A stretch of 64,000 nucleotides of DNA. It comes from Cymbidium sinense. Its lineage: Eukaryota > Streptophyta > Magnoliopsida > Asparagales > Orchidaceae. This document shows positions 11,888 to 22,980 of this stretch, piece after piece. A program made the position numbers and the translations under genes. The DNA is taken from the NCBI GenBank assembly GCA_021442155.1, contig CM038222.1:108999121-109063120 (forward strand), written 5' to 3'. Below the pieces are notes generated by a model, which searched no databases, was not told the DNA's origin, and saw only the letters and a list, made by a program, of their open reading frames with translations. The first letter of the stretch is position 1. Each line of letters starts with the position of its first letter.

Positions 11888-12624
11888 TCATCTTCATCCT
11901 CTTCTTCTTCTTCTGGCTTCGGTGGCATGCTCACATAAGGTTAGTAAAGAGGCACTCTAGAAAAGGAACTCTACTCGGGCTAGCATTAAAGTTGCAATTT
12001 TCAAATATTTGAATGAGTGCTGAGTTGAACTTGTTCATGTAAGAAAACTGTTGTTGCTACTGACCTATATGATAATTAAATTTCATCTCCATATCTTGCT
12101 GCCGTAGGCTACTTTTGCCCATATTTTTCCTTAATTCTAAGATTTTTCCTCCAATATCTTAGAGCTTCTCAGTTAACATCTTGGAAGATTTGGATCTAGA
12201 TTGAGATGCACGTGAACTCTCTCCTACTTCTATTCTTAATCCAAACCATTCAATTGATCTTTTCATCATGGGAGCCTTTTGTATAAGTATTTCTTCATCT
12301 AGGTCCCTTAATGCACCAGACGCAACACATGAAGAATAATGAGAGAGGGGTGATCGTACCCTAGAGCAGTACTCCCCTTAAGCATATTACAAATTAAATT
12401 ATAAATAATCTTTCATACATCTATGGTAAAGCCATTTTACATTGCATAATTCAAAATGGCTATATCCTTAGTTACTTCACTGATATTACCAATGAGCATC
12501 AACTTGGTAGAAATAAAATAATGCCAAGTTTTAGTCTCGACTGTTAAGCCGGTGGAAAGAAAATTGATAATCTTTTTTTCCCATCATTTTCACTGGACAT
12601 TTGAATTTCTAATTTTGAAGAAAC
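11888..12624 (-). pseudogene. Element I ORF 3' part, tandem copy C
   Basis: Rightmost direct repeat. It is collinear with B until gaagaaac at 12617-12624, where the Tat-A LTR interrupts it; in copies A and B the sequence continues taaggatttcatt. The N-terminal half of the ORF, present in element II at 48676-49030, is therefore missing here. Stops are present in all frames. Confidence 0.55.
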
Positions 12625-15600
12625 TATTGGTGTTTTTCTTGGAATAGAGAAAAGAAATGACACCACATAGAGTTTAGGAATATTTTATTTAGATGACCAA
12701 ATATGACATTAAGGAATAAACATATTATCTCAAAAGATAAACATGATCCCCTGTAATGGATTCGATCATTGCAATAAAAGACTCCTAAGGCTAATGGGTC
12801 TTTCGTGTACCAGAGTATTTTCCCCTAAACTACACGAAAAGGAGAACATGGTTTATTTTATCTTGGGATCATGGCTCCCTATAAAGGCAAGTCTCTATAG
12901 TTAATTAGATCTCAGGAAGGGTCTCTTCCTAAGAATACTCTCGATTAAAGAAATAAGTAGTTATTCCTAAAGACTGCTAAGGTAGCTTTCAAAAGATTGA
13001 TTTTTGGAAAATTCAATTGGGAAAGGTCCAAAATGAAAAAGAGTTATTTTCAAGAGTCAAAGGGGAAAAAGTAGGAAATGTCTATTAATACTGGGATACC
13101 CAGTAGACATTTCAACTATCCTATGATTGGGCTTCAAATTTGGGATTTAATTTTAGATTTCAAGTTATCATTTTCTTAGAAATCTAGAGCTTAGATTCTA
13201 ACAACACAAGAATGCAGAAATGTCTAGGACTGAAGACTTATTCTTAAAAGGATGCAACAAAATCTAGTCTACAAGTGCTTCTAACACATGTTAGATGCTC
13301 ATCCTAGTTCTATCCTTAGGAATCATTGGACATTCTCCTCACTTGAGGGAATTAACCTATCCTTGACTCTTCTGGGCTTACAACCTGCATGGAGAAGGCT
13401 GCCAGCTAACACCACCTAAGCGCATTTTAAAACCATGAGGCTAAGTCATATGAATGCAAGATGGTTGGGCTGTTGCATTTTTATGATAGAAATCTATGAA
13501 CCTAGACTTACTCCCTAATCCCTAAGATCATGTAGGGTATGAAGATGCACCTAAATAATGCATATTTTTCATATTTTTATAATTTTTGACTTAGGATTCA
13601 TTTTAGGTCATCGAAATATAATTTATGCCTAATGCATGCAATTAGAAAAAAATTATGGGCCAAATAAAAATAGAAGAAGGTGTACTTCCATCATAGGCTC
13701 TCAAAGGTCAAGCCTAGGTTCTTTAACAAGGATGGAAGTCCTTCATTAATCAAGAGTGAAATAATATGATTATGCATGATGTTAAAACATCCAGTTAAGG
13801 GGTTGCTACATATTTTATCTTGATTTAATGCCTAGGCTTTCATATGAAGATTATGAGTTGTATTTATTTTTATGTTTTGATTGATTTAATTGGGTAGAAA
13901 TTTTAGTTTATCCTATGAGCCTACGTCCAGGCATTCATCACAGCACAAACATAACACAGAAAGAAATCTAAAAAAAGCATGTTGTTTCTATTGGAGCACC
14001 CAAAATAAATCAAGCCAAATTAAATTATCTAAGAAAAGGCCATTGCAACTGGGTACTACTGTACAACCCGGAAGAAAGAAAAATGGGCAGCTGAGTTCTG
14101 CCCTTATACAATCCAGCCTAGAACTACAAGTTTAGATCTATGAGTCTTCTTTCCAGGAAAGTCTCCTTCTTCAGGAACATCCATCTGCTCCAGGGATCAC
14201 CACCATCTCCGGTTGGGTCAATAATCCTAGACCCCATAGATCATAACCTAATTCTAAGCTCAAATTTACATTTAGAATTCAAAAGAAATCCTAAGCTCTG
14301 CAAAATAGATGTTAGGAAATACACACATCAGTTTATATTTCACAAACATACGGGATTAGCATTAGTTGCTTGCCAAGCCCACCTGTCCTATGGACTATAT
14401 TAAGGGATTTTCAACACTTGCAAGCAAACAATAATTTTATGATTTATTTATTACAACGATTCCTTTTACACAGTCCCCTACAGAAAATAGTGTTAAATCT
14501 AGAAAGAACATCCTAACATCCAATCTAACGAGCAAACAAGCCTAAGTATCTAGTCTAAAGCAATACACCACACAGACATGTGAAGCATAATACAACATAT
14601 CACAGGAGATTAAAAGAAAATCATAGAACAATCTACCCTAGATCTAGAGTCCCTGACCTAAGTAATCTATTGTGTGTAGAAGTTGAGCTTGTGTGGTAAG
14701 GCTTTGCTAGGCTCCTTTAATTTCAAGTTTAAGTTTGAAGTTTGAATTTGTTTAATTTTTACTATTAGTTGGTTTCAATTCAAATGGTTGTGATTTAATT
14801 TCCCTTTTTATGTTTATTTTATTTAGTTAAAGTAATATTTAAGTTTTCAAGAATGAGAAATAGAATGAATTTCATTTTTAGGTGAAACTCACTTTATTCC
14901 ACATCCTAAATACTAATGAGGTTTTCAAAAGCCTAACTAAGATCCTTAGGTATCTTAATTAATCCTTTTGATGTTATTTATGATTGGATTGGTTTTATGT
15001 TATTTCATTTGTTTGAATTGCTTTATTTGATTTAGTTTGTTCGATTTGTTTCATTTCGAATTAAGCTATGTGGGTTTCATTTGATTTAGTTCATGTTAAT
15101 TTAAAGAGTTTAGACTAAAGTTTAATTTCATCCAATTTAATTTAAGTTGTTTAAATCATGGATTTATAAGTTTTAAGGTTTAAGTTCATTAATATAAATT
15201 AGTACCTTAGGTTTGTTCATAGAATAGACTTAACCTAAAGTACTTAAGTTAATTATTTGATCTGATTTAATTGACCTAATATTTAGATTCATTCTTAAAT
15301 TAATTAGAGATAAATGATTTTATTAAATTTTATTAATTCAAAGGTTAAGGTTTAAGTTAATTAATAGTTTTATTAACCTAAAGTTTTATTTCATTATGCT
15401 AAGATTGAATTTGATCACTTTAATTCACTTGGGATATTTAGATAAGTTTCTGAATAGTTTTCTAATGTTTGGTTTGGAATTTAATCAAAGATTGGACTAC
15501 TGGCAAGTAGGGCTACATGTCAATTTTTTATCCTTAAAGTTTCAACTTGATTAGAGATGTAATTACGGTGTAATTAATATTTTAATTATTTTATTAAAAC

Positions 15601-17950
15601 TTAAATTAAGACTAATTTATTGAGATTCAGTTAAGGGTTTTATTTTCTACTTATTCTTCATTGAAATACCTTTCCAATGAGAGTTTATTCATAATTATGG
15701 GTTAACTTATTGTTTTACTATGATTTAATCTAGTTCAGGTTGTTTAATTAAATTATTTAATTCATTTCATTGCCTAATTAGGTCAATTTAGGGATTATTA
15801 GGTTCATATAGGTTTAATTAGGTTTAGTTAAGTTTAATTAGTGTTATGATGTTCATTAATGGTTATTATGTTGATTTAAGGTTGTTAGATTAACATTTCC
15901 TAATTATTTCATTAAGGGTTAATAAATTTAATTAATTTAAAGGTTAAGCATATGAAATTTTAATTTCCCTTGAATTCAGAGAATTAAATCCCCAAAAATT
16001 CACCTAAGGTATATTTTATACTTGACTTCATTTTCCCAAAGTTTCAAATTAATTGGATTATTAATTTGAGAGTAATTAAGGTTTAATGTTTTTCAATTAA
16101 ACCCAAATTAAAGGAAAATTACTCAATAAAAATTGACGATTTTAATTTATATGGATACCTCTCATCAAGATGAATCCATAGAGCTTTTATTTATAATTTT
16201 TTGATTTATATTTTATTTTCTATGATTTTTAGAAGTTTTTTTTATTTTTTAAATTAATTAAATCTGTTAAATAACGAATTTTAACGGTTTTAAGTGGCGG
16301 TCCCACGTGGGATCCGCGTGCCGCGAGGCACGCGCTTGCGTGTCGCATCCCGCCGTGTGGCGTACATGGGTTGGTCCACATGGAGCCACGTGTCATCTGC
16401 GTCACCACAGCTCAAAATGTGGGATCTCCTATGAGCCGTCCGATCAAAGATCGAACAGTCCAGATCGATCTTGTGGTTCCTAAAGGGTGAAAATCGATCC
16501 GGTCCACCTAAATCTAGGCCGTCCAATCCAGATACATGGATCGGACAGTGGAGAGATCATCTCCTTCGATTCTTGCGGGAGCTGAGGACCATCCAAAGTA
16601 TTTTGCTAATATCTTTTGATATAGGCAATGAAATCACTTGATTTCAATTGTCACACGATCATTGAAAGCTCCTCTTTCAATCCATAAAGCTTGATCTCTT
16701 TATATGAAAAGGACCAAGGCCAAAAACTTTAAGGAAAAGCTCAAGGTCAATAATGGCATATCTCAATTCGTTGGACGATTGGCCTTGAAATTGATCCTAG
16801 AGCTTCAAATGCTTGAACCGAACTTGCTTGCCAAAGGAATTAGGTTAATTCCTTACGAATTACTCTCTAGGCCAACCCTTGCATGCTCTTTTTCAGCTTT
16901 GATGGTTTGTAGTGGTTAAGGACTCTTGGGGTGAGGGGGAACTTTCATTTAGCTTCAGTTTTGAAGTGTGAAGTTGCGTGTGTGTTCAATTCTCCTTGGG
17001 GAAGTCTCTCCTTTTTGTTTTTCTATATGGTCGAGAGCCTTTTTAAGCTCCTCCCTAACTATTCCTTGGTCGGTTTTGGTGATGGAGGATCTTGGAAGCT
17101 AGCTAGTGCTCTCCTTTTCCATCCCACAGTTGTCCTATATGAAGAGGTGGGAAGAAGGGAGAAGGAATTTGAGTTCTCCAATTTCTTTGCTTGCATTAAT
17201 ATTCCTCATTTTGGATTTTATACAATAATGCAATAATGCAAGAAAAGCTTGATTAGGGATGTAAACCTTCATTAGAAGGGCTTAAGGAAGTGTCGCCCCC
17301 ATCCCATGTGATTTGGTTGGAAGTGGTTTGATATTTCCTTATGTCTTTTATCTTGCTTAACTCACTTAACCCAAATTGGGTTAAGTGAATTAAATATAAT
17401 TTCTTATGGGTCAAATGACCCATTTGACCCAATCACACCCAATAGGAAATTGGGTTATGTCCCATTACCACCCCCATATGATTTAGGACAGTCAATTTAG
17501 ATTTATTTTGATTTTTATTGGATTTGAGTTCAATGTGGCTTATTTAAGTTATTTTGATTTAAAGAATATAATTTACCTAATCTAAGCCTCCATGGATGCA
17601 AATTTCTTTGTCATTGTGATCACACATATTCATTTGATAATTTAAAATATTTTTGGTGATTTAATTTAGTCAAATTTTAGTGGGTTAATTTTTTGACCAA
17701 GTGGGCCCACTTAAGTCAATTTTAGGTTGACTGGAGTTGACTTTAGGTTGACTTTGAATTTTCATTGTTTTACTTGATTTAATTTATGTTGGATATTTGA
17801 CTTGATTTTGCATTAAACCTAGTAGATTGGATTTAGCTCAAAATGCATTTCCTAAGTCACTAAGCATGACTTGACTTGAATTAGAAATCCCTATTTGAAC
17901 TTGAGATCTTCTCATTGCTAAAATGACCTCTTCCAAAAATGAGGTCAACA
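12625..17950 (-). repeat. Tat-A 3' LTR (left LTR)
   Basis: Homologous to 28339-32154 plus about 34521-36833. The left end (tattggtgttttt) corresponds to tgttagtgttttc of the right LTR, with the terminal TG mutated to TA. The right end is gaggtcaaca (17941-17950), the decayed partner of the terminal hairpin at 36805-36833. Open frames within it (13890-14403, 16290-17236) have no protein similarity that I can see and are not conserved in the other LTR. Confidence 0.8.
16290..16404. promoter_or_regulatory. GC-rich block with G-boxes inside the Tat-A LTR
   Basis: An abrupt GC-rich block in a very AT-rich LTR. It contains the palindrome cccacgtggg (16302-16311), gccacgtgtc (16385-16394) and several cgcg/gcgtg words. 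The other LTR has the matching block at 32041-32154 with gccacgtggc. CACGTG is the plant G-box core. A regulatory role for the LTR is inferred from motif and position only. Confidence 0.45.
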
Positions 17951-18230
17951 AATGGACCCCAATATGTGTAATTGATTAGTCATAATATATTGCACATATT
18001 GGTGTTGACCAAATTGATCAACATGCAAGCTTAAACTTGGGCTTCCAAATTATGATTTTGATTTTTTTTCTTATTTTGAATTTCTATTTAGGTTTTGATT
18101 GTGAAAGATAGGTATATGTATACCTATGTTTTCTTTGGAGGTGTGATTCATTCCTAGAAACTTAACTTTCATTAAGTTCTAAGATGAAGAAGAATGCTAT
18201 TAGGAGTAAACATAATGTAATCACTATGTT
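17951..18230 (-). other. Tat-A 3' UTR next to the 3' LTR
   Basis: Sequence between the LTR end and the tandem array. On the minus strand attggggtccattt precedes the LTR directly and could be a weak polypurine tract; an A-rich purine run (aagaaaaaaaatc, minus strand of about 18060-18075) is an alternative. Neither is decisive. Confidence 0.35.
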
Positions 18231-19560
18231 TAAGGAAGATGCCTTCAAGGGACTTACTCTTACTTGAGAATAGTAGTAATCCGTGTGATTAGCTAATAAG
18301 ATGGGGTCGTTAAGGGCATGATCCATCCTTATTAGTTGAAGAGAGGAGAGGGATCTTTAAAGACATTATCCAATCCTCAAAAGTTATGTCGGGGAGAAGA
18401 GGCTTGAAATGCTTGATCCTAATCCGCAGCACTTTGACTACTAAACAGGGGTCACATGGACTTAATCCTATTTAAGTAGTCCAAAGAAATGGGACCTTTA
18501 ATGGCTTGATTCCATTTCTTAGTTCTTTGAATAGGAAGTCAACTGGGGACTTACTCATAAAGACTTGATCCAATATAACTTACCTATGTAACATGAAAGG
18601 GGCCTTGATGGCTTGATCCAATCATGTACACAAAAGTAGGATGCTGACTGGGGACTTACTCTTAGATGATTAGAAAGAATGTTGATTGGGGACTTATATG
18701 TTTCTGACTATTAGAAAGGGATCATAAAGACTTGATCCGTTCTAACTTGCCTGTGTAACATGCCTTGATGGCTTAATCCAATCATGTACACAAATGTGGA
18801 ATGTCGATTGGGGACTTACTCCTAGATGATTAGAAAGAATGCCGACTAGGGACTTATATCTTTCTGGCTATTAGAAAAAGGTCATAAAGACTTGATCCAA
18901 TCTAACTCACCTGTGTAACATGAAAGGGGTCTTGATGGCTTAATCCAATCTTGTACACAAAGGTAGGATGTCGACCGGGACTTACTCTAAATGAAAAAGA
19001 ATGCCATGGACTTATATCTTTCGCTATTAAAGGGGTCATAAAGACTTGATCTAATCTAACTTACCTGTGTAACATGAAAGGGGCCTTGATGGCTTAACCC
19101 AATCTTGTACACGAAAGTAGGATGCCAACTAGGGACTTACTCTTAGATGATTAGAAAGAATATTGACTGGGGACTTATATCTTTATGGCTATTAGAAAGG
19201 GGTCATAAAGACTTGATCCAATATAACTTACCTATGTAACATGAAAGGGGTCTTGATGGCTTGATCCAATCATGTACACAAAAGTAGGATGCCGACTGGG
19301 GACTTACTCCTAGATGATTAGAAAGAATGTCAGGTGGGGACTTATATCCTTCTGGCTATTAGAAAGGGGTCATAAAGACTTAATCTAATCTAACTCGCCA
19401 GTGTAACATGAAAGGGGCCTTGATGGCTTGATCAAATCATGTACACAAAAGTAGGAATGATGCCATGAAGGCTTACTCCAAACCCAGAAGGGCATGAGAA
19501 AGGTGCCACAGAGGGCTTGCTCCCATCTCAAGTCATGTATAGGAAAGGTGCCACAAAGGG
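18231..19560. repeat. Tat-A 3'-UTR tandem array, about 167-bp unit
   Basis: A clear array runs from about 18536 to 19455. The word gtagga(t/a)g or its variant starts units at 18636, 18796, 18963, 19117, 19284 and 19451, giving spacings of 160, 167, 154, 167 and 167. Each unit carries ggggacttactcctagatga, gggacttatatctttctggc, aaaggggtcataaagacttg and ggccttgatggcttgatcca. Shorter diverged relatives flank it on both sides. Tandem repeats between integrase and the 3' LTR are known for Tat/Ogre elements. Confidence 0.85.
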
Positions 19561-19796
19561 CTTGCTCCCAACCTATAGGTGATATGAATGAGGAAAAAGG
19601 GTCAAAGTGACTTATTCCTAATCCTCAAAAGTTTTGACTAAAGCAAGAGTTGCCACCATTTTCAAGTACATTTGTAAAATGAGTTTACAACATTCTAAAT
19701 AAATGATACAAGTGGTAGCAAAAGCAATAAAGAGAAATAAGCTTTTATATTATTGATCTTTATTTAGCAATAAGTTACAAATTACACATAATATAT

Positions 19797-20880
19797 CTTT
19801 AGGTAACGTCCATTGATAGGTGGTATTGGATGTTCACCATCATAGGTAGTAAGTTGGTAAGAACCTCCTTCATAGGCTTTTTCCACTACAAATGGTCCTT
19901 TCCATGTTGGCTCAAATTTGTTGTCGATTCTCCGATGAGCTAGGATTGGTCATTTAAGAACCAAGACCAAGTCTCCTACTTGGAAAGTTCTAGGATGAAC
20001 CAATCTATCATGTGCCCGAAACATACGTGATTAGTACAATTCAAAGTTTTGTTGAGCTTTCAATCATTTTCCTTCACGATTATCAAGTTGTTCCAAGCGA
20101 ATCTTATGATTTTGATATGTCGTAACATTATTATTAACAACTATTCTTAATGAAGGAAGTTGCACTTCTAATGAAAGAATCGCTTCAGTCCCAAAAATGA
20201 AAGCATATGGTGAAGACTGAGTTGGTGTCCTATAGGTGGTCCGATAGGCCTATAAGGCTTCAACTAACTTTTCATGCCATTGGCGCTTGTTTTCATCAAG
20301 TATCTTTTTCAAAATTCTTATGAATATTTTATTAAATACCTCAGCCAATCCATTCACCCTAGGGTAATAGATGGTTGAGTATCTCCAATCAATTTTATGT
20401 CTAGCTACAAAGTGATTTATTTTCATGGACCTAAAGGATGGACCATTATCGAATATGATTCGACAAGGAATGCCAAATCGATATATATGATATTTTCTTG
20501 AAAGAATTTCAACACATGATATGCGTTAACTTCTTTCAGTGGTACCGCTTCAACCCATTTGGAAAAATAATCTGTTGTAGCTAAAATAAAATGATATCCT
20601 TTTGATGAAGGAGGATCAATAGGCCCTATGATGTCGGTACCCCCTCTCAAAAGGCCAGGAGGCAACTGTAGGTTGTAATATATTAGGTGGTTGATGTAAT
20701 ACCACACCATGTACTTTGCACTGATGATAATGATGTGCAACCTCAATGCAGTCATTTAGTATCGATGGCCAATAATACCCAAGTCTTTTGATTTTTAATT
20801 TCATTTTGGGAGTGTATCTCAATCACAACCTTATGGGCTTTCGATTTCTCTAAACAACGAAGCCACATTTGATCGAATGA
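19797..20880 (-). pseudogene. Tat-A integrase
   Basis: The integrase end of pol, broken by frameshifts. A partial zinc-finger region (HYHQCKVHGVVLHQPP, about 20690-20740) leads to the catalytic core. First Asp in GTDIIGPIDPPSSKGYHFIL (about 20590-20645), followed by DYFSKWVEAVPLKEV. Second Asp in the frame reading IIFDNGPSFRSMK (about 20425-20465). Glu in YYPRVNGLAEVFNK (about 20310-20355). The C-terminal part reads AYRTTYRTPTQSSPYAF, ARMFRAHD-like sequence and PTWKGPFVVEKAYEGGSYQL, ending YLKIYYV near 19797. The D, D and E positions survive but in different frames, so the protein is dead. The upstream HHCC finger looks shortened. It would join element cDNA to chromosomal DNA. Confidence 0.85.
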
Positions 20881-21109
20881 CCTATGATATAAATCATTAT
20901 TAATTAATGCATAAGATAAGTCATGTTTCTTTATTTGATTTTCTAATGATTTTTTTTTCAGGAAGCCTCCTCTTACTTAAATAGTCAATAAACGGTTGCC
21001 TCCTATCACATTCTATTTGACTTTCAGTAAGATTGGCTATTCTTTGCATTTCTTCTTGCCTATTAATTTATTCTAAATCTATAGGAGACAAAACTTATTG
21101 ATTTTGAAC

Positions 21110-21560
21110 TTCTATTGAAATTGATTCTTTTTCTAAGCATATGATTTCTTTGGCTAATTTTGCCAAAGCATCTGCTATTAAATTCTCTTGGCTAGATATT
21201 CTACACAACGTCACATATGAAATCTTTTCAAGTAATTTCATTATATATTGATGATAATTGAAGAGCTTTGGATGCAAAATCTTATAGATTCTGCTTACTT
21301 GCTTTATAACCAATTGGGAATCTCAAAAAAATTTATATTTTAAATTTCCAAGGATTGCGAACTCTAAACCAGTAATAAGAGCTTCATATTTAGCTTCATT
21401 GTTTGTACATGGTTCAGCCAAGTGATACAAATATCTCATTATTCCTTTTTCTAGGGTTATAAAGATTAACCTAATTCTTGCCTTCCCTGGTATATATGAG
21501 TTTGATTCTTGGTGTCTTCTTGATGATGATGCACCATCAAAGTATAATTAATAGGTGGCA
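21110..21560 (-). pseudogene. Tat-A second (archaeal-type) RNase H
   Basis: After the first RNase H comes LYFDGASSSRR (about 21512-21545), then AEPCTNNEAKYEALITGLEF (about 21365-21424), DSQLVIKQVSRIYKI (about 21270-21320), then SQENLIADALAKLAKEI (about 21148-21197). This D...E...D...D layout with the NNEAKYEALI signature matches the additional archaeal-type RNase H that Tat-lineage elements carry between the normal RNase H and integrase. It would degrade the RNA strand of the RNA/DNA hybrid. Two stops break it. It is strong evidence for assigning the element to Tat. Confidence 0.8.
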
Positions 21561-21719
21561 TTAGGTTCACCTTCCAATGCTATGAACTGTTCATATGGGA
21601 GATCACATTTAAAAGGAGACCCTTCAAGCATAGGGTGTGTTGCCAAGAAATCTGCCACTATTTGTTCTTTTACAGCACGAAGAGGAATGTAAGTGATCTA
21701 AAATTATAATAAAATCATT

Positions 21720-22030
21720 GACCATCATGCTAAATGCCCAGACAGCTTTGGATGGATCATGAGATATTGCAAAGGATTTGCCCTTGAAATCAGGTTGACC
21801 TTATGAGAAAGCGCCTCTATTTCTGAGCGACAAAAACTAAGGCAAAGCATTGATTCTCAATAGGAGGATAATTCTTTTCCGTTGGGATAAGCCAGCAACT
21901 TAGATAATAAAGGGTATTTGTCTTCCCTTCTTCATTTGTTTAAGCTAATAAAGCCCCAAGAGATTCATCCATAGCCATAGTATAAATAAATAATGGCTTT
22001 CCTGGAATCAGGGAAGCTAAAATAGGAGGA
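21720..22030 (-). pseudogene. Tat-A RNase H (first copy)
   Basis: Follows the RT thumb. NLKQYLMNPPILASLIPGKP (about 22000-22065), LFIYTMAMDESLGALLA, then YPPIENQCFALVF (about 21850-21890) correspond to the RT connection and the usual Gypsy RNase H. The later part is damaged by frameshifts and its last catalytic position cannot be placed. Confidence 0.7.
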
Positions 22031-22980
22031 TTCATTAAATATTGCTTTAGATTTTTGAAGGCACCCAGGCATTTTTCATCCTAAATAAATTTGGAACTTT
22101 TCTTTAGTAATGATGCAAAGGGTTGACACCTTCCAGATAAATTCGATATGAATCTATTTAAGTATGCAAGCCTTCCCTGGAATGATCTTAACTGCATAAG
22201 ACTTCTAGGTGGTGGCATTTCTATAATAGCTTTTATCTTTTCTAGATCAATTTCTATCCCACGATGCCACACTACGAACCTTAAGAATTTCCCTGAAGTT
22301 ATTCCAAAGGCACACTTTAGAGGATTCATCTTTAAGTTATAGTGGCACAATCGCTGAAAAATGACCCGTAAATCATAGAAATGATATTATTTTATCTTAC
22401 TTTTAATGATTAGATCATCAATATAGCATTCAACTTGATTATGAATCAAGTCATCAATATTCTAGTCATATCTCTTTGATAAGTAGCTCCAACATTTTTG
22501 AGACCAAATGGCATGACCGTGTAACTGAAAATTCCTATTGGAGTTCTAAACGTCATATGTTTTTCATCTTCTAGGGACATCTTAATTTAATTATAACCAG
22601 ATGATCCATCCATAAATGAAATGATCTCATGCGAGGAGGCTATGTTGACCATGAGTTCAGGTATATGCAAAGGAAACTCATCTTTAGGACAGGCCTTATT
22701 TAGGTCTCTAAAGTCAACGCAGATGCATATTTGACCATTCTTCTTTTTTACTGGAACTATACTAGCTTCCTAATTAGGGTATTGTTCCTCTTGTATAAAG
22801 CCAGCTTCAATTAGTTTCTTTATTTCAATGATCACGTGTTGTTGCACTTCTAGGCGCATCCGCCTAGAAGCTTGTTTCACTAGGATAGCATCAGATTTAA
22901 TTCTTAGTTTGTGTACAACCACATCCTGGGATAAACCTGGCATTTCATTATAACTCTAGGAAAAGCAATCTTTATACTCA
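22031..22980 (-). pseudogene. Tat-A reverse transcriptase
   Basis: Order on the minus strand: EMPGLSQDVVVHKLRI (about 22905-22950), RRMRLEVQQHVIIEIKKLIE (about 22800-22870), AGFIQEE, IVPVKKKNGQICICVDFRDL, NKACPKDEFPLHIP (about 22670-22765), SFMDGSSGYNQIKMSLEDEK with one codon lost (near 22600), FRTPIGIFSYTVMPFGLKN (about 22500-22555), then CYIDDLIIKSK (about 22395-22425) in a shifted frame. Next comes KCAFGITSGKFLRFVV (about 22265-22320). The catalytic YxDD pair is kept as YIDD. Length and motif order are normal for the family, but stops and frameshifts prevent function. It would copy element RNA into DNA. Confidence 0.9.

Larger units (their letters stand above)
8700..12624 (-). mobile_element. 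Element I: non-autonomous GC-box element, minus strand
   Basis: Read on the minus strand the order is: ORF related to the putative plant transposon protein family (12624 to 10306, triplicated), an AT-rich spacer (10305-10110), a cluster of GC boxes (10110-9540), and a 3' region with repeated ctaagatcgatg/ggatcttcattttgcacc-type words (9540-8840). More GC boxes follow to about 8700. Element II at 47945-51590 has the same order on the plus strand, and matching words can be paired along its length. No protease, RT or integrase is present in either copy, so the element looks non-autonomous. Its right (5') side is cut by the Tat-A LTR at 12625. Confidence 0.6.

Noticed and set aside
13890..14403. 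Two adjacent plus-strand frames of 81 and 87 codons
   Set aside because: They lie in the Tat-A LTR. The matching region of the other LTR (29600-29900) has a different broken frame, so there is no sign of coding constraint.
16290..17236. Frames of 78, 71 and 101 codons in the LTR
   Set aside because: No known motif, mixed strands, and no equivalent in the second LTR.
18231..19560. Regular repeats reminiscent of a CRISPR array
   Set aside because: The units are long (about 167 bp), diverged over their whole length, and have no short identical repeats separated by unique spacers. Plant nuclear context and position in a Gypsy 3' UTR explain them.
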